A stretch of 11,267 nucleotides of DNA. It comes from an uncultured Acidimicrobiia bacterium. GTDB lineage: Bacteria; Actinomycetota; Acidimicrobiia; Spongiisociales; Spongiisociaceae. The stretch spans positions 1 to 11,267 of the forward strand of contig CALCCX010000202.1 in assembly GCA_937900165.1 (NCBI GenBank). Direction: 5' to 3'. Both the position numbers and the translations under genes were made by a program. The notes beneath the pieces are model-generated. The model was given only the letters and a program-made list of their open reading frames with translations. It did not search any database and had not been told where the DNA came from. Shown here piece by piece: positions 1 to 5,973 of the stretch; positions within the stretch are counted from its first letter, which is position 1; each line of letters begins with the position of its first letter.

Positions 1-651
1 CGGGCCAAGTACATCGCCGAGACATTTTTTGACGAGGCGCGCCAGGTCACCAATGTTCGGAACATGGCGGGTTTCACCGGCTCCTACCAAGGTATGCCGG
101 TGTCGGTGATGGGCACTGGCATGGGGGTACCTTCCGCATCTATCTACATTACAGAGCTGATCCGCTTCTACGAGGTCAAGCGGCTCATCCGGGTCGGCTC
201 GACCGGTGCCATCCCCGATGAGGTGGGCCTGCGTGACGTCGTCATCGCCATCGGCGCCTCAACGGATTCCGGCGTCAATCGGGCCCGCTACAACGGGATG
301 GACTATTCACCGACCGCCGACTTCTCGCTTCTCGAGGCGGCAGTGAACGCCGCCAGGGCCCAGGGAGCCACATTCCACGTCGGCAACGTGCATACCTCAG
401 ACTCCTTCTATGGGCCTGACCCCGAGAAAATGTTCGCAGCCTGGGAACGCATGGGGGTGTTGGCGGTTGAAATGGAAACGGCCGGCCTCTACGCGATCGC
501 AGCCGAGGAGCGAGTCAAGGCCCTGTCGATTCTCACAGTGTCCGACCACATCAAGCAGCAGACCGAGACGACCTCTGACGAGCGCGAGCGCACCTTCAAC
601 GACATGGTCGAAATCGCCCTGACCGCGCTGAAATCTGAGGCTGCTTCCTAG
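1..651 (+). CDS. deoD: Purine nucleoside phosphorylase, DeoD-type (5' end cut by window)
   Basis: DeoD cleaves purine (deoxy)ribonucleosides with phosphate to the free base and (deoxy)ribose 1-phosphate in cytoplasmic purine salvage. The reading frame is open from base 1, and the residues before the first ATG at 64 (RAKYIAETFF...NVRNM) already match the family, so that ATG is internal. 216 codons are visible against a usual length of about 235, so roughly 20 N-terminal residues are missing. Counting from base 1, family landmarks are GTGMG near 38-42, GSTGAI at 66-71, the nucleoside-binding VEMETA at 156-161, and SDH near 181-183 with the catalytic Asp, followed by the Arg of the DERERTFNDM segment. 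The sequence shows no missing catalytic residue. It is followed by 111 bp without a gene before the next, apparently unrelated gene. I am confident of the family; nucleoside preference cannot be read. Confidence 0.95.
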   Translation, partial: RAKYIAETFFDEARQVTNVRNMAGFTGSYQGMPVSVMGTGMGVPSASIYITELIRFYEVKRLIRVGSTGAIPDEVGLRDVVIAIGASTDSGVNRARYNGMDYSPTADFSLLEAAVNAARAQGATFHVGNVHTSDSFYGPDPEKMFAAWERMGVLAVEMETAGLYAIAAEERVKALSILTVSDHIKQQTETTSDERERTFNDMVEIALTALKSEAAS

Positions 652-762
652 ACATCAGGACGTTGAGACGACACGGATCGGCCGAACGCGGACAGGAAAT
701 CCCCGGCACCTGGAGCCTCGACTAACGAAACGATTACCTGCAACACCGCTAGCGTTTGCCTT
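652..762. other. Intergenic gap between deoD and the beta-propeller gene
   Basis: This stretch holds a candidate -10 box (separate entry) close to its right end. I see no clear intrinsic terminator (no strong GC stem followed by a T-run) after deoD, and no RNA gene. Confidence 0.5.
750..755 (+). promoter_or_regulatory. Candidate -10 box TAGCGT of a leaderless promoter
   Basis: TAGCGT fits the actinobacterial TANNNT -10 consensus and ends 7 nt before the GTG at 763. No purine-rich ribosome binding site lies between them, so transcription probably starts at or next to the GTG. No convincing -35 hexamer is visible. The same hexamer serves the gene starting at 2267 on the other strand. Confidence 0.5.
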
Positions 763-1809
763 GTGAAGGTAACGATCGAAAGCCAGAGGGCGGCGCCCGA
801 TCTCCCGGCAGAACCACAACGCCGGATATTGGGGCCGGTTCTGCTCGGGCTGGTATCGATCGCGGCGATCGGACTCTTGAGCACCTCTGCCTTCGAATCT
901 GTCAATGACCAGCCTTCTCTCGTGGAAGATGAGTTCCTTTCTGAGCGAGTAGCAGGGCTGGGCGGTTCTCTCCAGATGATCGTCGGGAGAGGCGGCGACA
1001 CGTACTACGTGTCATGGGCGCTGGACCGGGCTCGCCCGGACCGGACGCTACTCAAAGTCGTTGACGCAAGAATGAACAGCGACGGGTCACTGATCGCTGG
1101 ACTAGAGGGGCCTGTGCCCGATCTTTCGCTCGGGTCTGTCGAAACGATCACCCCTGTGATCACCGGTACCCTTTCCTTCGCATGGCATGAGACGGATCCG
1201 GACCGGATCGCCCTAGTGAGGAAGCTCGGCAATACATATCAACTCTGGCTCGGTGAGTCCTCTTCGCTTGGTGGATTCGTCTTCTCCTCATCCGCGACGA
1301 TCGGATCAGAATCGTCAGTCGTGGCATTCGGGGACTGGGGCGTGGCACTGGCGACGACCGGTCCAGAGGATGAATCCATCGTCCAGGTCTTCGACTTGGA
1401 CGGCAACGAGGTTCAGGTCCATTCGGGTCGATTCCTAGGTTCCCAACCGGGCCAAGACGGCGGAGTCACCGTAATAGGCGAAGAGGGCATAACCCAGACA
1501 ACGAACGGGATCACGACGGCCCTAGACCTGCCGGACAGAGGACAGATCAGAGCCCTGGTGTGGAGTCCCAACGGACAACTGGTGGCAAATCTCGTTGGCA
1601 TCGGAGCACCACTCCGCACCGAGGTTGTATCAGATGGGGAAGTGATCGCGACCGCAGACGGATTCCCGATTGGCTGGGACGATTCCGGACAGGTTGTGTT
1701 CGTAGCCACCCCCCCACGGGGACTGGGATTCCTAACCGTGTCAGACGGCTCGTTTGAGCTTCTCGAACTAGAGGGGTTTGTGGTTGATGCTGGATTGAGG
1801 GACGAGTAG
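763..1809 (+). CDS. Membrane-anchored beta-propeller-like protein, function unknown
   Basis: I do not recognise a named family. The 348-aa product has a short polar N-terminus, then one hydrophobic segment at about residues 22-44 (ILGPVLLGLVSIAAIGLL...) that reads as a signal anchor, and then an exported-looking domain of about 300 residues. That domain is rich in short beta-strand repeats with SW, W and D-G-N/D turns, for example VSWALD, FAWHE, VQVFDLDGNEV and ALVWSPNGQ. These resemble WD40/PD40-type blades, so a single-pass anchored beta-propeller is the best structural guess. The GTG at 763 is chosen because it directly precedes the anchor and sits 7 nt after a -10-like TAGCGT. It stands alone, ending 8 bp from the convergent gene at 1818. 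A role in cell-envelope sensing or binding is only inference. Confidence 0.7.
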   Translation: MKVTIESQRAAPDLPAEPQRRILGPVLLGLVSIAAIGLLSTSAFESVNDQPSLVEDEFLSERVAGLGGSLQMIVGRGGDTYYVSWALDRARPDRTLLKVVDARMNSDGSLIAGLEGPVPDLSLGSVETITPVITGTLSFAWHETDPDRIALVRKLGNTYQLWLGESSSLGGFVFSSSATIGSESSVVAFGDWGVALATTGPEDESIVQVFDLDGNEVQVHSGRFLGSQPGQDGGVTVIGEEGITQTTNGITTALDLPDRGQIRALVWSPNGQLVANLVGIGAPLRTEVVSDGEVIATADGFPIGWDDSGQVVFVATPPRGLGFLTVSDGSFELLELEGFVVDAGLRDE

Positions 1810-1817
1810 TTCGCGGT

Positions 1818-2267
1818 TCAGAACCGAGCACCCCAGGTCATGACCATCGACGCCATCGCCAATGTCAAAAGCAGAATGTCGACCAGCCCGAAGTTCCGCA
1901 GCTTGGCAGTCAGAGATTTCAGTTCCGCCTCGTTGTCCGATTCGTAGGCTTCTGCCACCTTTTCGCCAACCGGTCCGAAAACTCGGATTCCGAGACCCGC
2001 GCCAACCACCACGGTGACGAACCCGAGCGTGATGAAGGTCGATCCAAAGCTGTAGCCTCGATCGATCGCCAAGATGATCCCGGTGATGAGGGCCACGATG
2101 GCAGCAGGGCCATACAGCACCTTGCCCATCAGCACGGTCGAGCGCATCCATTCAGCGGCCGCAACGCCGCCGATCTTGCCCATGCGCGGGTTGACAATCA
2201 TCTGGGTCACGTTCGCACCGAACCAGGCGGCTGCGGCCAGGATATGAATCAAAAGCACCAGTTCCAT
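1818..2267 (-). CDS. Small four-helix integral membrane protein (DUF2269-like)
   Basis: The 149-aa product has four hydrophobic segments: about residues 2-25 (LVLLIHILAAAAWFGANV), 47-67 (VLYGPAAIVALITGIILAI), 73-97 (STFITLGFVTVVVGAGLGIRV) and 128-146 (VDILLLTLAMASMVMTW). The first segment with its HI...AAWFGAN pattern resembles the DUF2269-type membrane proteins, some of whose members are thought to bind heme through conserved His. I cannot confirm that role. The ATG at 2267 is preferred over an in-frame ATG 87 nt upstream because GAGGAA lies 7 nt before it (2274-2279) and the hydrophobic domain begins directly there. A TAGCGT -10 candidate precedes it. It is transcribed divergently from the ABC exporter operon, with which it shares a 130-bp promoter region, and it converges on the propeller gene. 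Confidence 0.75.
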   Translation of the reverse strand: MELVLLIHILAAAAWFGANVTQMIVNPRMGKIGGVAAAEWMRSTVLMGKVLYGPAAIVALITGIILAIDRGYSFGSTFITLGFVTVVVGAGLGIRVFGPVGEKVAEAYESDNEAELKSLTAKLRNFGLVDILLLTLAMASMVMTWGARF

Positions 2268-2293
2268 GCTGTCTTCCTCTTTGGCTCCGAGCC

Positions 2294-2299
2294 ACGCTA
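2294..2299 (-). promoter_or_regulatory. Candidate -10 box TAGCGT for the small membrane protein
   Basis: Read on the minus strand, TAGCGT sits 26 nt upstream of the ATG at 2267. It would give a short leader of about 20 nt containing the SD GAGGAA at 2274-2279. This contrasts with the leaderless genes nearby. No good -35 box is seen. Confidence 0.4.
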
Positions 2300-2383
2300 G
2301 TTCCTCGCGCCGACTACATCGAAACGGCCACCTGCGGAGGCACATGCAGCCCAAATTCGACCGGGAACGTCACTGCTCACCGG

Positions 2384-2389
2384 TAGTGT
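2384..2389 (+). promoter_or_regulatory. Candidate -10 box TAGTGT of a leaderless promoter for the ABC exporter operon
   Basis: TAGTGT ends 8 nt before the GTG at 2398, with no SD between. It would place transcription start at or near the first codon of the ATPase gene and drive the three overlapping genes to 4909. Confidence 0.4.
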
Positions 2390-2397
2390 GCTCTCTC

Positions 2398-3324
2398 GTG
2401 GCTGCCGCGCTCGTTACCGCCAAAGGACTCACCAAACACTTCGATGACTTCGTCGCGGTTGATGGTGTTGACTTCGAGGTGCGCGAAGGGGAAGTTTTTG
2501 GTTTCCTCGGTCCCAACGGTGCGGGCAAGAGCTCAACGATGAGGATGATCGGTTCTGTGTCCCCTGTGACCGCCGGGACCTTGAGGGTGCTTGGTTTCGA
2601 TCCGAGTACCGAGGGGCGGCTGCTGAGGGCCAGGCTCGGCGTGGTGCCCCAGGAAGACAGCCTCGACCTCGAACTCACTGTCGAAGAGAACCTCCTGATC
2701 TACGGCCGCTACTTCGACATCAGTCGTAAGGATCTGGCCCCCCGCATCGACGAACTGCTCGAGTTCGCTCAGCTGACCGACCGCCGCAAGGACCGAACCG
2801 AGCCGTTGTCCGGCGGCATGAAACGGCGGCTGACGATTGCGAGAGGCTTGATCAACCGACCAGACCTACTCCTGCTGGACGAGCCGACCACCGGCCTCGA
2901 TCCCCAGGCCAGGCACATCCTTTGGGACCGCCTCTACCGACTCAAACAAGACGGGGTTACCCAGATTCTCACCACCCATTACATGGACGAGGCCGAACAA
3001 CTCTGCGACCGGCTGGTCATCATGGACCGTGGCAAAATCGTGGCGGAGGGCTCGCCCAGTGGGTTGATCGCCGAGCATGCCCCCCGTGAGGTGCTGGAGC
3101 TGCGTTTCCCGGTTGGAGTGCAGGACGGGGTCGTCGAGCAACTGGAAGGAGTGGCAACCCGCTACGAAGCGCTGGCCGACCGGGTACTGCTGTATACCGA
3201 CGATGCTGATGCATCGATGCGCGCCATCACCGAACGAGGCCTCGCACCAGAGCAAACGATGATCCGCCGCTCGACCCTCGAAGACGTCTTTCTGAAGCTG
3301 ACCGGCCGGACCCTGGTCGACTGA
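2398..3324 (+). CDS. ABC-2 exporter ATP-binding protein (NodI/DrrA type)
   Basis: This is the cytoplasmic ATPase of an ABC-2 type exporter. Counting from the GTG at 2398 (308 aa), the full nucleotide-binding domain is present: Walker A GPNGAGKSS at 38-46, Q-loop VVPQED near 82-87, signature LSGGMKRR at 137-144, Walker B LLLLDEP at 157-163, D-loop GLDP and the H-loop His194. The C-terminal ~90 residues form the DrrA/NodI-type tail ending in LEDVFLKLTG. The start is uncertain. GTG 2398 puts the domain at residue 5 and has a leaderless-type TAGTGT. GTG 2386 is possible. ATG 2344 has GGAGG only 3 nt upstream and would add an unlikely basic extension. The stop overlaps the next start by one base (TGATG at 3322-3326), so ATPase and permeases form one operon. 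The substrate (drug, lipid or polysaccharide) cannot be told. Confidence 0.9.
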   Translation: MAAALVTAKGLTKHFDDFVAVDGVDFEVREGEVFGFLGPNGAGKSSTMRMIGSVSPVTAGTLRVLGFDPSTEGRLLRARLGVVPQEDSLDLELTVEENLLIYGRYFDISRKDLAPRIDELLEFAQLTDRRKDRTEPLSGGMKRRLTIARGLINRPDLLLLDEPTTGLDPQARHILWDRLYRLKQDGVTQILTTHYMDEAEQLCDRLVIMDRGKIVAEGSPSGLIAEHAPREVLELRFPVGVQDGVVEQLEGVATRYEALADRVLLYTDDADASMRAITERGLAPEQTMIRRSTLEDVFLKLTGRTLVD

Positions 3325-4103
3325 TGGCTACGCCTGTCGCGCTCCGAGTCGTCGAGGCCAACTTCATCAGCTATCGGCGGGTGTGGAAGGGAAGCGCGGT
3401 CACTTCCTTCGTCAACCCGATTCTGTATCTGGCGGCGATGGGCCTCGGCCTCGGCTCGCTGGTCGACGACACTGCCGCGGCCACGACCCTAGGCGCAGAC
3501 TCATATCTGGAGTTCCTTGCTCCTGGCATGTTGGTGGCCACCACAATGATCACCGCCACCTTCGAATCCTCCTGGCCGATGCTGGCCGCGATCAAATGGA
3601 CCAAAACGTATGAGGCCACCCTGGCCACTCCGGTCGGGGTAAGCGGCCTGATCGGTGGCCATTTCATCTGGATCGCAATGCGGCTGCTGGCGGTTTCCAC
3701 CGTGTTCGTCGTTGTAATGCTGGCGTTCGGCGCAGCGAGTGCCGGAGATGCCATCGTGCTCCTGATCCCGGCCGTCCTCGTCGGGCTCGCCATTGCAGGA
3801 CCGGTATCCGCCTTTACCGCCGGCCGAGAATCAGAACAAGGCATTGTGCTGCTGTTCCGGTTCGGGATCACCCCGATGTTCCTATTTTCGGGGACGTTCT
3901 TTCCCATCAGCCAGTTACCGGACTTGATCCAACCGCTCGCCTACTTGACCCCGCTTTGGCATGGTGTCGAGGTGGCGAGGCGGATGGCCATCGGGACAGC
4001 CACCACGTTGCCCATCTGGCAGCACCTCGGCTACCTGATCGTCCTGTTCGCGGTCGGGGCTTGGCTGACTGGCAGGTATCTCGCGAGAAGAATCCTGCCG
4101 TGA
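3324..4103 (+). CDS. ABC-2 exporter permease 1 (NodJ/DrrB type)
   Basis: This 259-aa membrane protein has about six hydrophobic segments and carries the ABC-2 permease hallmark near its C-terminal half: SGTFFPISQLP, then P-LWHGVEVARRMAIG. Its start ATG overlaps the stop of the ATPase by one base, and its own stop overlaps the next permease's GTG by four, indicating translational coupling. It and the next permease are distant paralogues: the corresponding segment there reads SATFFPLDVYP...PLYHSVELIRALTLG. A heterodimeric channel driven by two copies of the ATPase is therefore likely. NodIJ and DrrAB systems use one permease gene; ATPase plus two permeases is a common actinobacterial variant. 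The exported compound is unknown. Confidence 0.88.
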   Translation: MATPVALRVVEANFISYRRVWKGSAVTSFVNPILYLAAMGLGLGSLVDDTAAATTLGADSYLEFLAPGMLVATTMITATFESSWPMLAAIKWTKTYEATLATPVGVSGLIGGHFIWIAMRLLAVSTVFVVVMLAFGAASAGDAIVLLIPAVLVGLAIAGPVSAFTAGRESEQGIVLLFRFGITPMFLFSGTFFPISQLPDLIQPLAYLTPLWHGVEVARRMAIGTATTLPIWQHLGYLIVLFAVGAWLTGRYLARRILP

Positions 4104-4909
4104 GCGTCCCCACCCTCACCACCCGGATTGCCCCTCCTGTCAGGGCCGGGGCGAGGGCGCAGCGCATCCTCGAGCGAAACACGATGGTTTTTCGTCGGAT
4201 GTGGATGGTGATCATCTCCGGGTTCTTCGAGCCCGTCTTCTACCTCTTTTCGATCGGGGTCGGGATCAGCCAACTGGTCGGCGACGTGGTCGGACCCGAC
4301 GGAGACCCGATCACCTACACCGCCTTCATAGCGCCCGCCCTGCTCGCCTCCTCAGCGATGAACGGAGCCGTGTTCGAGTCGACGATGAACATCTTCTTCA
4401 AACTCAAATACGACAAGGTCTACGACACGATGCTCGCCACCCCGATCGTGCCATGGGACATCGCCATCGGCGAAATTGCCTGGTCGCTGATCCGAGGAGC
4501 CATCTACACGCTTGGCTTCATGGTTGTCATGGCCTTCATGGGCCTGCTCAGCAGTCCGTGGGCGATCCTGGTCTTCCCGGCTGCCGCACTGATCGGATTC
4601 GCTTTCGCCGCGATCGGAATGGCTGCAACGACCTACATGAGGAGCTGGCAAGATTTTGACCTGGTGACTTTGGTCACGCTGCCGCTGTTCCTGTTCTCGG
4701 CAACGTTCTTTCCTCTGGACGTCTACCCGCCTGCGATCCAAACCCTCACTCAGATCTCACCTCTGTATCACTCGGTCGAACTCATCAGGGCGCTGACCCT
4801 TGGAATTTTCGACATCACCCTCGTCGGCCACGTGTCCTTCCTGGTGGTGATGGGCGCGATCGGCCTCAGGATCACCGGTAAGCGGTTCGCCAAACTGCTG
4901 ATGACGTAG
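4100..4909 (+). CDS. ABC-2 exporter permease 2 (NodJ/DrrB type)
   Basis: The 269-aa partner permease begins at the GTG at 4100, which overlaps the previous stop (GTGA). The frame remains open upstream to an ATG at 3956, but that extension is Arg/His-rich, hydrophilic and lies on the preceding gene, so it is rejected. The N-terminus contains a basic stretch (ARAQRILERNTMVFRRMW), then about six hydrophobic segments. It includes the family-typical FEPVFYLFSIGVG in the first helix and the FSATFFPLDVYPPAIQ loop before the last helices. It is the last gene of the operon; the next gene (4957-5373) converges on it with 47 bp between. No stem-loop terminator is evident in that gap. Confidence 0.88.
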   Translation: MSVPTLTTRIAPPVRAGARAQRILERNTMVFRRMWMVIISGFFEPVFYLFSIGVGISQLVGDVVGPDGDPITYTAFIAPALLASSAMNGAVFESTMNIFFKLKYDKVYDTMLATPIVPWDIAIGEIAWSLIRGAIYTLGFMVVMAFMGLLSSPWAILVFPAAALIGFAFAAIGMAATTYMRSWQDFDLVTLVTLPLFLFSATFFPLDVYPPAIQTLTQISPLYHSVELIRALTLGIFDITLVGHVSFLVVMGAIGLRITGKRFAKLLMT

Positions 4910-4956
4910 GACACGGCCCTTCGCCTTTGGTGGTCAGACGGAGATGTCGACCCGGC

Positions 4957-5373
4957 TTACGACACGCCCTGCTGGCCGACCAGCTTGGTGACCTTCACCC
5001 GGACCACCAGCTCACCTGGCACTCCGTTGCGGGCGCCGTACTCGTCTGCCCGGTCGTCGCCGACGTAACGGCGGCAGGTCTCGGTCGCCCAGTAGAGCAG
5101 CCGGTCGTTGTCCATCGACACGACCACCCCGTCGACCCTGGCCCAACCGAATGGGAATTCCTCCGTATCAACCGCGATAGAGACTCGCGGTTCCCGGGAC
5201 ATGTTCTTGGCCTTCACCGTGCCGTCGCCGGTCAGAAAGATGAGGTCGCCGGTGTCGTCGTCGAAATCGAACCAGATCGGGGCGACATGGGGCGATCCGT
5301 CATTTCGAACGGTCGCCAGCTTGCCGGTCTTGGACCCGGTCCGCATGTAGGACCGGACTTCGTCTTCGGTCAT
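4957..5373 (-). CDS. PPOX-class (FMN/F420-binding) split-barrel protein
   Basis: This 138-aa protein has the split beta-barrel pattern of the pyridoxamine 5'-phosphate oxidase-like superfamily. The N-terminal LATVRNDGSPHVAPIWFDFDDDTGDLIFLTG is the typical start of F420- or FMN-dependent members such as the Rv1155 group, followed by KAKNMSREPRVSIAVD and the C-terminal barrel strand GELVVRVKVTKL. Members bind a flavin or F420 and reduce or bind varied substrates, including biliverdin-type tetrapyrroles. The cofactor here is inferred from resemblance to actinobacterial F420 proteins, not from a diagnostic residue. The ATG at 5373 has GGAG 7 nt upstream (5381-5384). It is monocistronic, transcribed away from the palindrome-rich region 5460-5619 and convergent with the exporter operon. 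Confidence 0.85.
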   Translation of the reverse strand: MTEDEVRSYMRTGSKTGKLATVRNDGSPHVAPIWFDFDDDTGDLIFLTGDGTVKAKNMSREPRVSIAVDTEEFPFGWARVDGVVVSMDNDRLLYWATETCRRYVGDDRADEYGARNGVPGELVVRVKVTKLVGQQGVS

Positions 5374-5405
5374 TTCTTCGCTCCATTCTCCTGAATCTGG
5401 TGGCG

Positions 5406-5411
5406 AGGCTA
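5406..5411 (-). promoter_or_regulatory. Candidate -10 box TAGCCT for the PPOX gene
   Basis: On the minus strand TAGCCT lies 32 nt upstream of the ATG at 5373, leaving a short leader of about 26 nt that contains the SD. No clear -35 is visible. The assignment rests on position and the TANNNT pattern only. Confidence 0.3.
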
Positions 5412-5459
5412 CCGACCTGGGACTCGTACCACGCTCACCCGGCCCGGCTATTGACCATT

Positions 5460-5501
5460 CCTTAGGCTCTAGTGTGGATATATCCGCACTAGAGCCTAAG
5501 G
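5460..5501. repeat. Palindrome P1: 42 bp, 21-bp arms with one mismatch
   Basis: The left arm 5460-5480 and right arm 5481-5501 are reverse complements at 20 of 21 positions; the only exception is T5475 opposite G5486, which would still pair as U-G in RNA. The core is GGATATATCC (5476-5485), flanked by CTAGTG/CACTAG and outer CCTTAGGCT/AGCCTAAGG. There is no unpaired loop and no T-run after it, so it is not a classical intrinsic terminator. It lies about 87 bp upstream of the divergent PPOX start and 157 bp upstream of the coiled-coil gene. It could be a large operator, a cruciform or a recombination site. Confidence 0.85.
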
Positions 5502-5536
5502 TTCAAGGGCCTGTCCATCGTCATGCGAACTTTCGG

Positions 5537-5564
5537 CTCGACCTCGGCTATACCCGAGGTCGAG
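5537..5564. repeat. Palindrome P2: 28 bp, core TATA with one mismatch
   Basis: CTCGACCTCGG (5537-5547) is the exact reverse complement of CCGAGGTCGAG (5554-5564). One C/C mismatch (5548/5553) separates the arms from a self-complementary TATA core. It shows the same layout as P1 (long arms, one mismatch next to an AT core) but an unrelated sequence. Its centre is 70 bp from that of P1. Confidence 0.85.
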
Positions 5565-5599
5565 TGTTGCCTGGACCAATGTCATGCCGGAACCGTAGA

Positions 5600-5619
5600 A
5601 CTTCGAGTGCACTCGAAGT
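5600..5619. repeat. Palindrome P3: 20 bp perfect
   Basis: ACTTCGAGTG (5600-5609) followed by CACTCGAAGT (5610-5619) is a perfect palindrome with TGCA at its centre, 59 bp from the centre of P2. If transcription of the coiled-coil gene starts at its ATG (5658), P3 is centred near -48, a plausible position for an activator or repressor operator. Confidence 0.85.
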
Positions 5620-5645
5620 CAAGCCCACCAAGGCTGAGGCATGGC

Positions 5646-5651
5646 TACGAT
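5646..5651 (+). promoter_or_regulatory. Candidate -10 box TACGAT of a leaderless promoter
   Basis: TACGAT ends 6 nt before the ATG at 5658 and no SD-like sequence lies between. This is the best-shaped of the leaderless -10 candidates in the window. Palindrome P3 lies 26 bp upstream of it. Confidence 0.5.
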
Positions 5652-5657
5652 TCCGCC

Positions 5658-5915
5658 ATGTCGTTGTGGAAATCGCTCAAAAAAATCTTCAAAAAGGAAG
5701 CCGCTGACGTTCAGGAAGGGTTGTCCTCCCTGCGAGACAAGCTCGATGACGAGTTGAGCAGGCGCGAACGCGAGATGGAGGCCTCCCCGTCGGAGCGGAT
5801 CGAAATGATCCAAGGCGAGGTTGACGCCACGGGCAGTCGAATGGAGGAGCTCGAGGCGGAACTCGACTCCCGTTCTGCCGCCGCAGACTCGGCAGACGAC
5901 CTCCGCCGCGACTGA
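5658..5915 (+). CDS. Small charged coiled-coil protein, function unknown
   Basis: The 85-aa product is not a family I recognise. Residues 1-16 (MSLWKSLKKIFKKEAA) form a basic amphipathic helix with Trp, Leu, Ile and Phe on one face, a pattern typical of peripheral membrane attachment. Residues 17-75 are highly charged, Glu/Asp/Arg-rich and heptad-like (LSSLRDKLDDELSRREREMEA, then RMEELEAELDSR), so a coiled coil is expected. No cysteine and no transmembrane segment is present. The ATG at 5658 is chosen because the helix begins there and TACGAT lies 6 nt upstream; the frame is open further upstream, but that stretch runs through the palindromes P2 and P3. The start of ettA lies 58 bp downstream with its own -10 candidate. 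Membrane-surface scaffolding or a stress role is inference only. Confidence 0.65.
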   Translation: MSLWKSLKKIFKKEAADVQEGLSSLRDKLDDELSRREREMEASPSERIEMIQGEVDATGSRMEELEAELDSRSAAADSADDLRRD

Positions 5916-5959
5916 CCACAGCGCCACACGCACGCGGCGAGGGGTCCAGAACTCGGACC

Positions 5960-5965
5960 TACCAT
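5960..5965 (+). promoter_or_regulatory. Candidate -10 box TACCAT of a leaderless promoter for ettA
   Basis: TACCAT ends 8 nt before the ATG at 5974 with no SD between (intervening bases GCGTCGTC). It suggests ettA has its own start-codon-proximal transcription start in addition to any read-through from the coiled-coil gene. Confidence 0.4.
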
Positions 5966-5973
5966 GCGTCGTC

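Noticed and set aside
3371..3907. 178-aa open frame on the minus strand within permease 1
   Set aside because: It is antisense to a well-supported ABC-2 permease, its composition is Ser/Thr/Arg-biased without family resemblance, and it reflects high-GC third-position bias.
4910..4956. Intrinsic terminator between the exporter operon and the PPOX gene
   Set aside because: I could not find a stem of useful length or a T-run on either strand.
5460..5501. P1 as a hairpin-telomere (protelomerase) site or XerCD dif site
   Set aside because: The symmetry is suggestive, but there is no protelomerase or recombinase gene in the window and no resemblance to known dif core sequences.
5537..5564. P2 as part of a tRNA or small structured RNA
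   Set aside because: No cloverleaf, no T-loop GTTCRA motif and no CCA-adjacent acceptor stem can be drawn; the palindrome has essentially no loop.
5821..5973. N-terminal extension of EttA (start at 5821)
   Set aside because: EttA proteins begin at the MAEFIYSM segment; the extension overlaps the coiled-coil gene in another frame and is not family-like.
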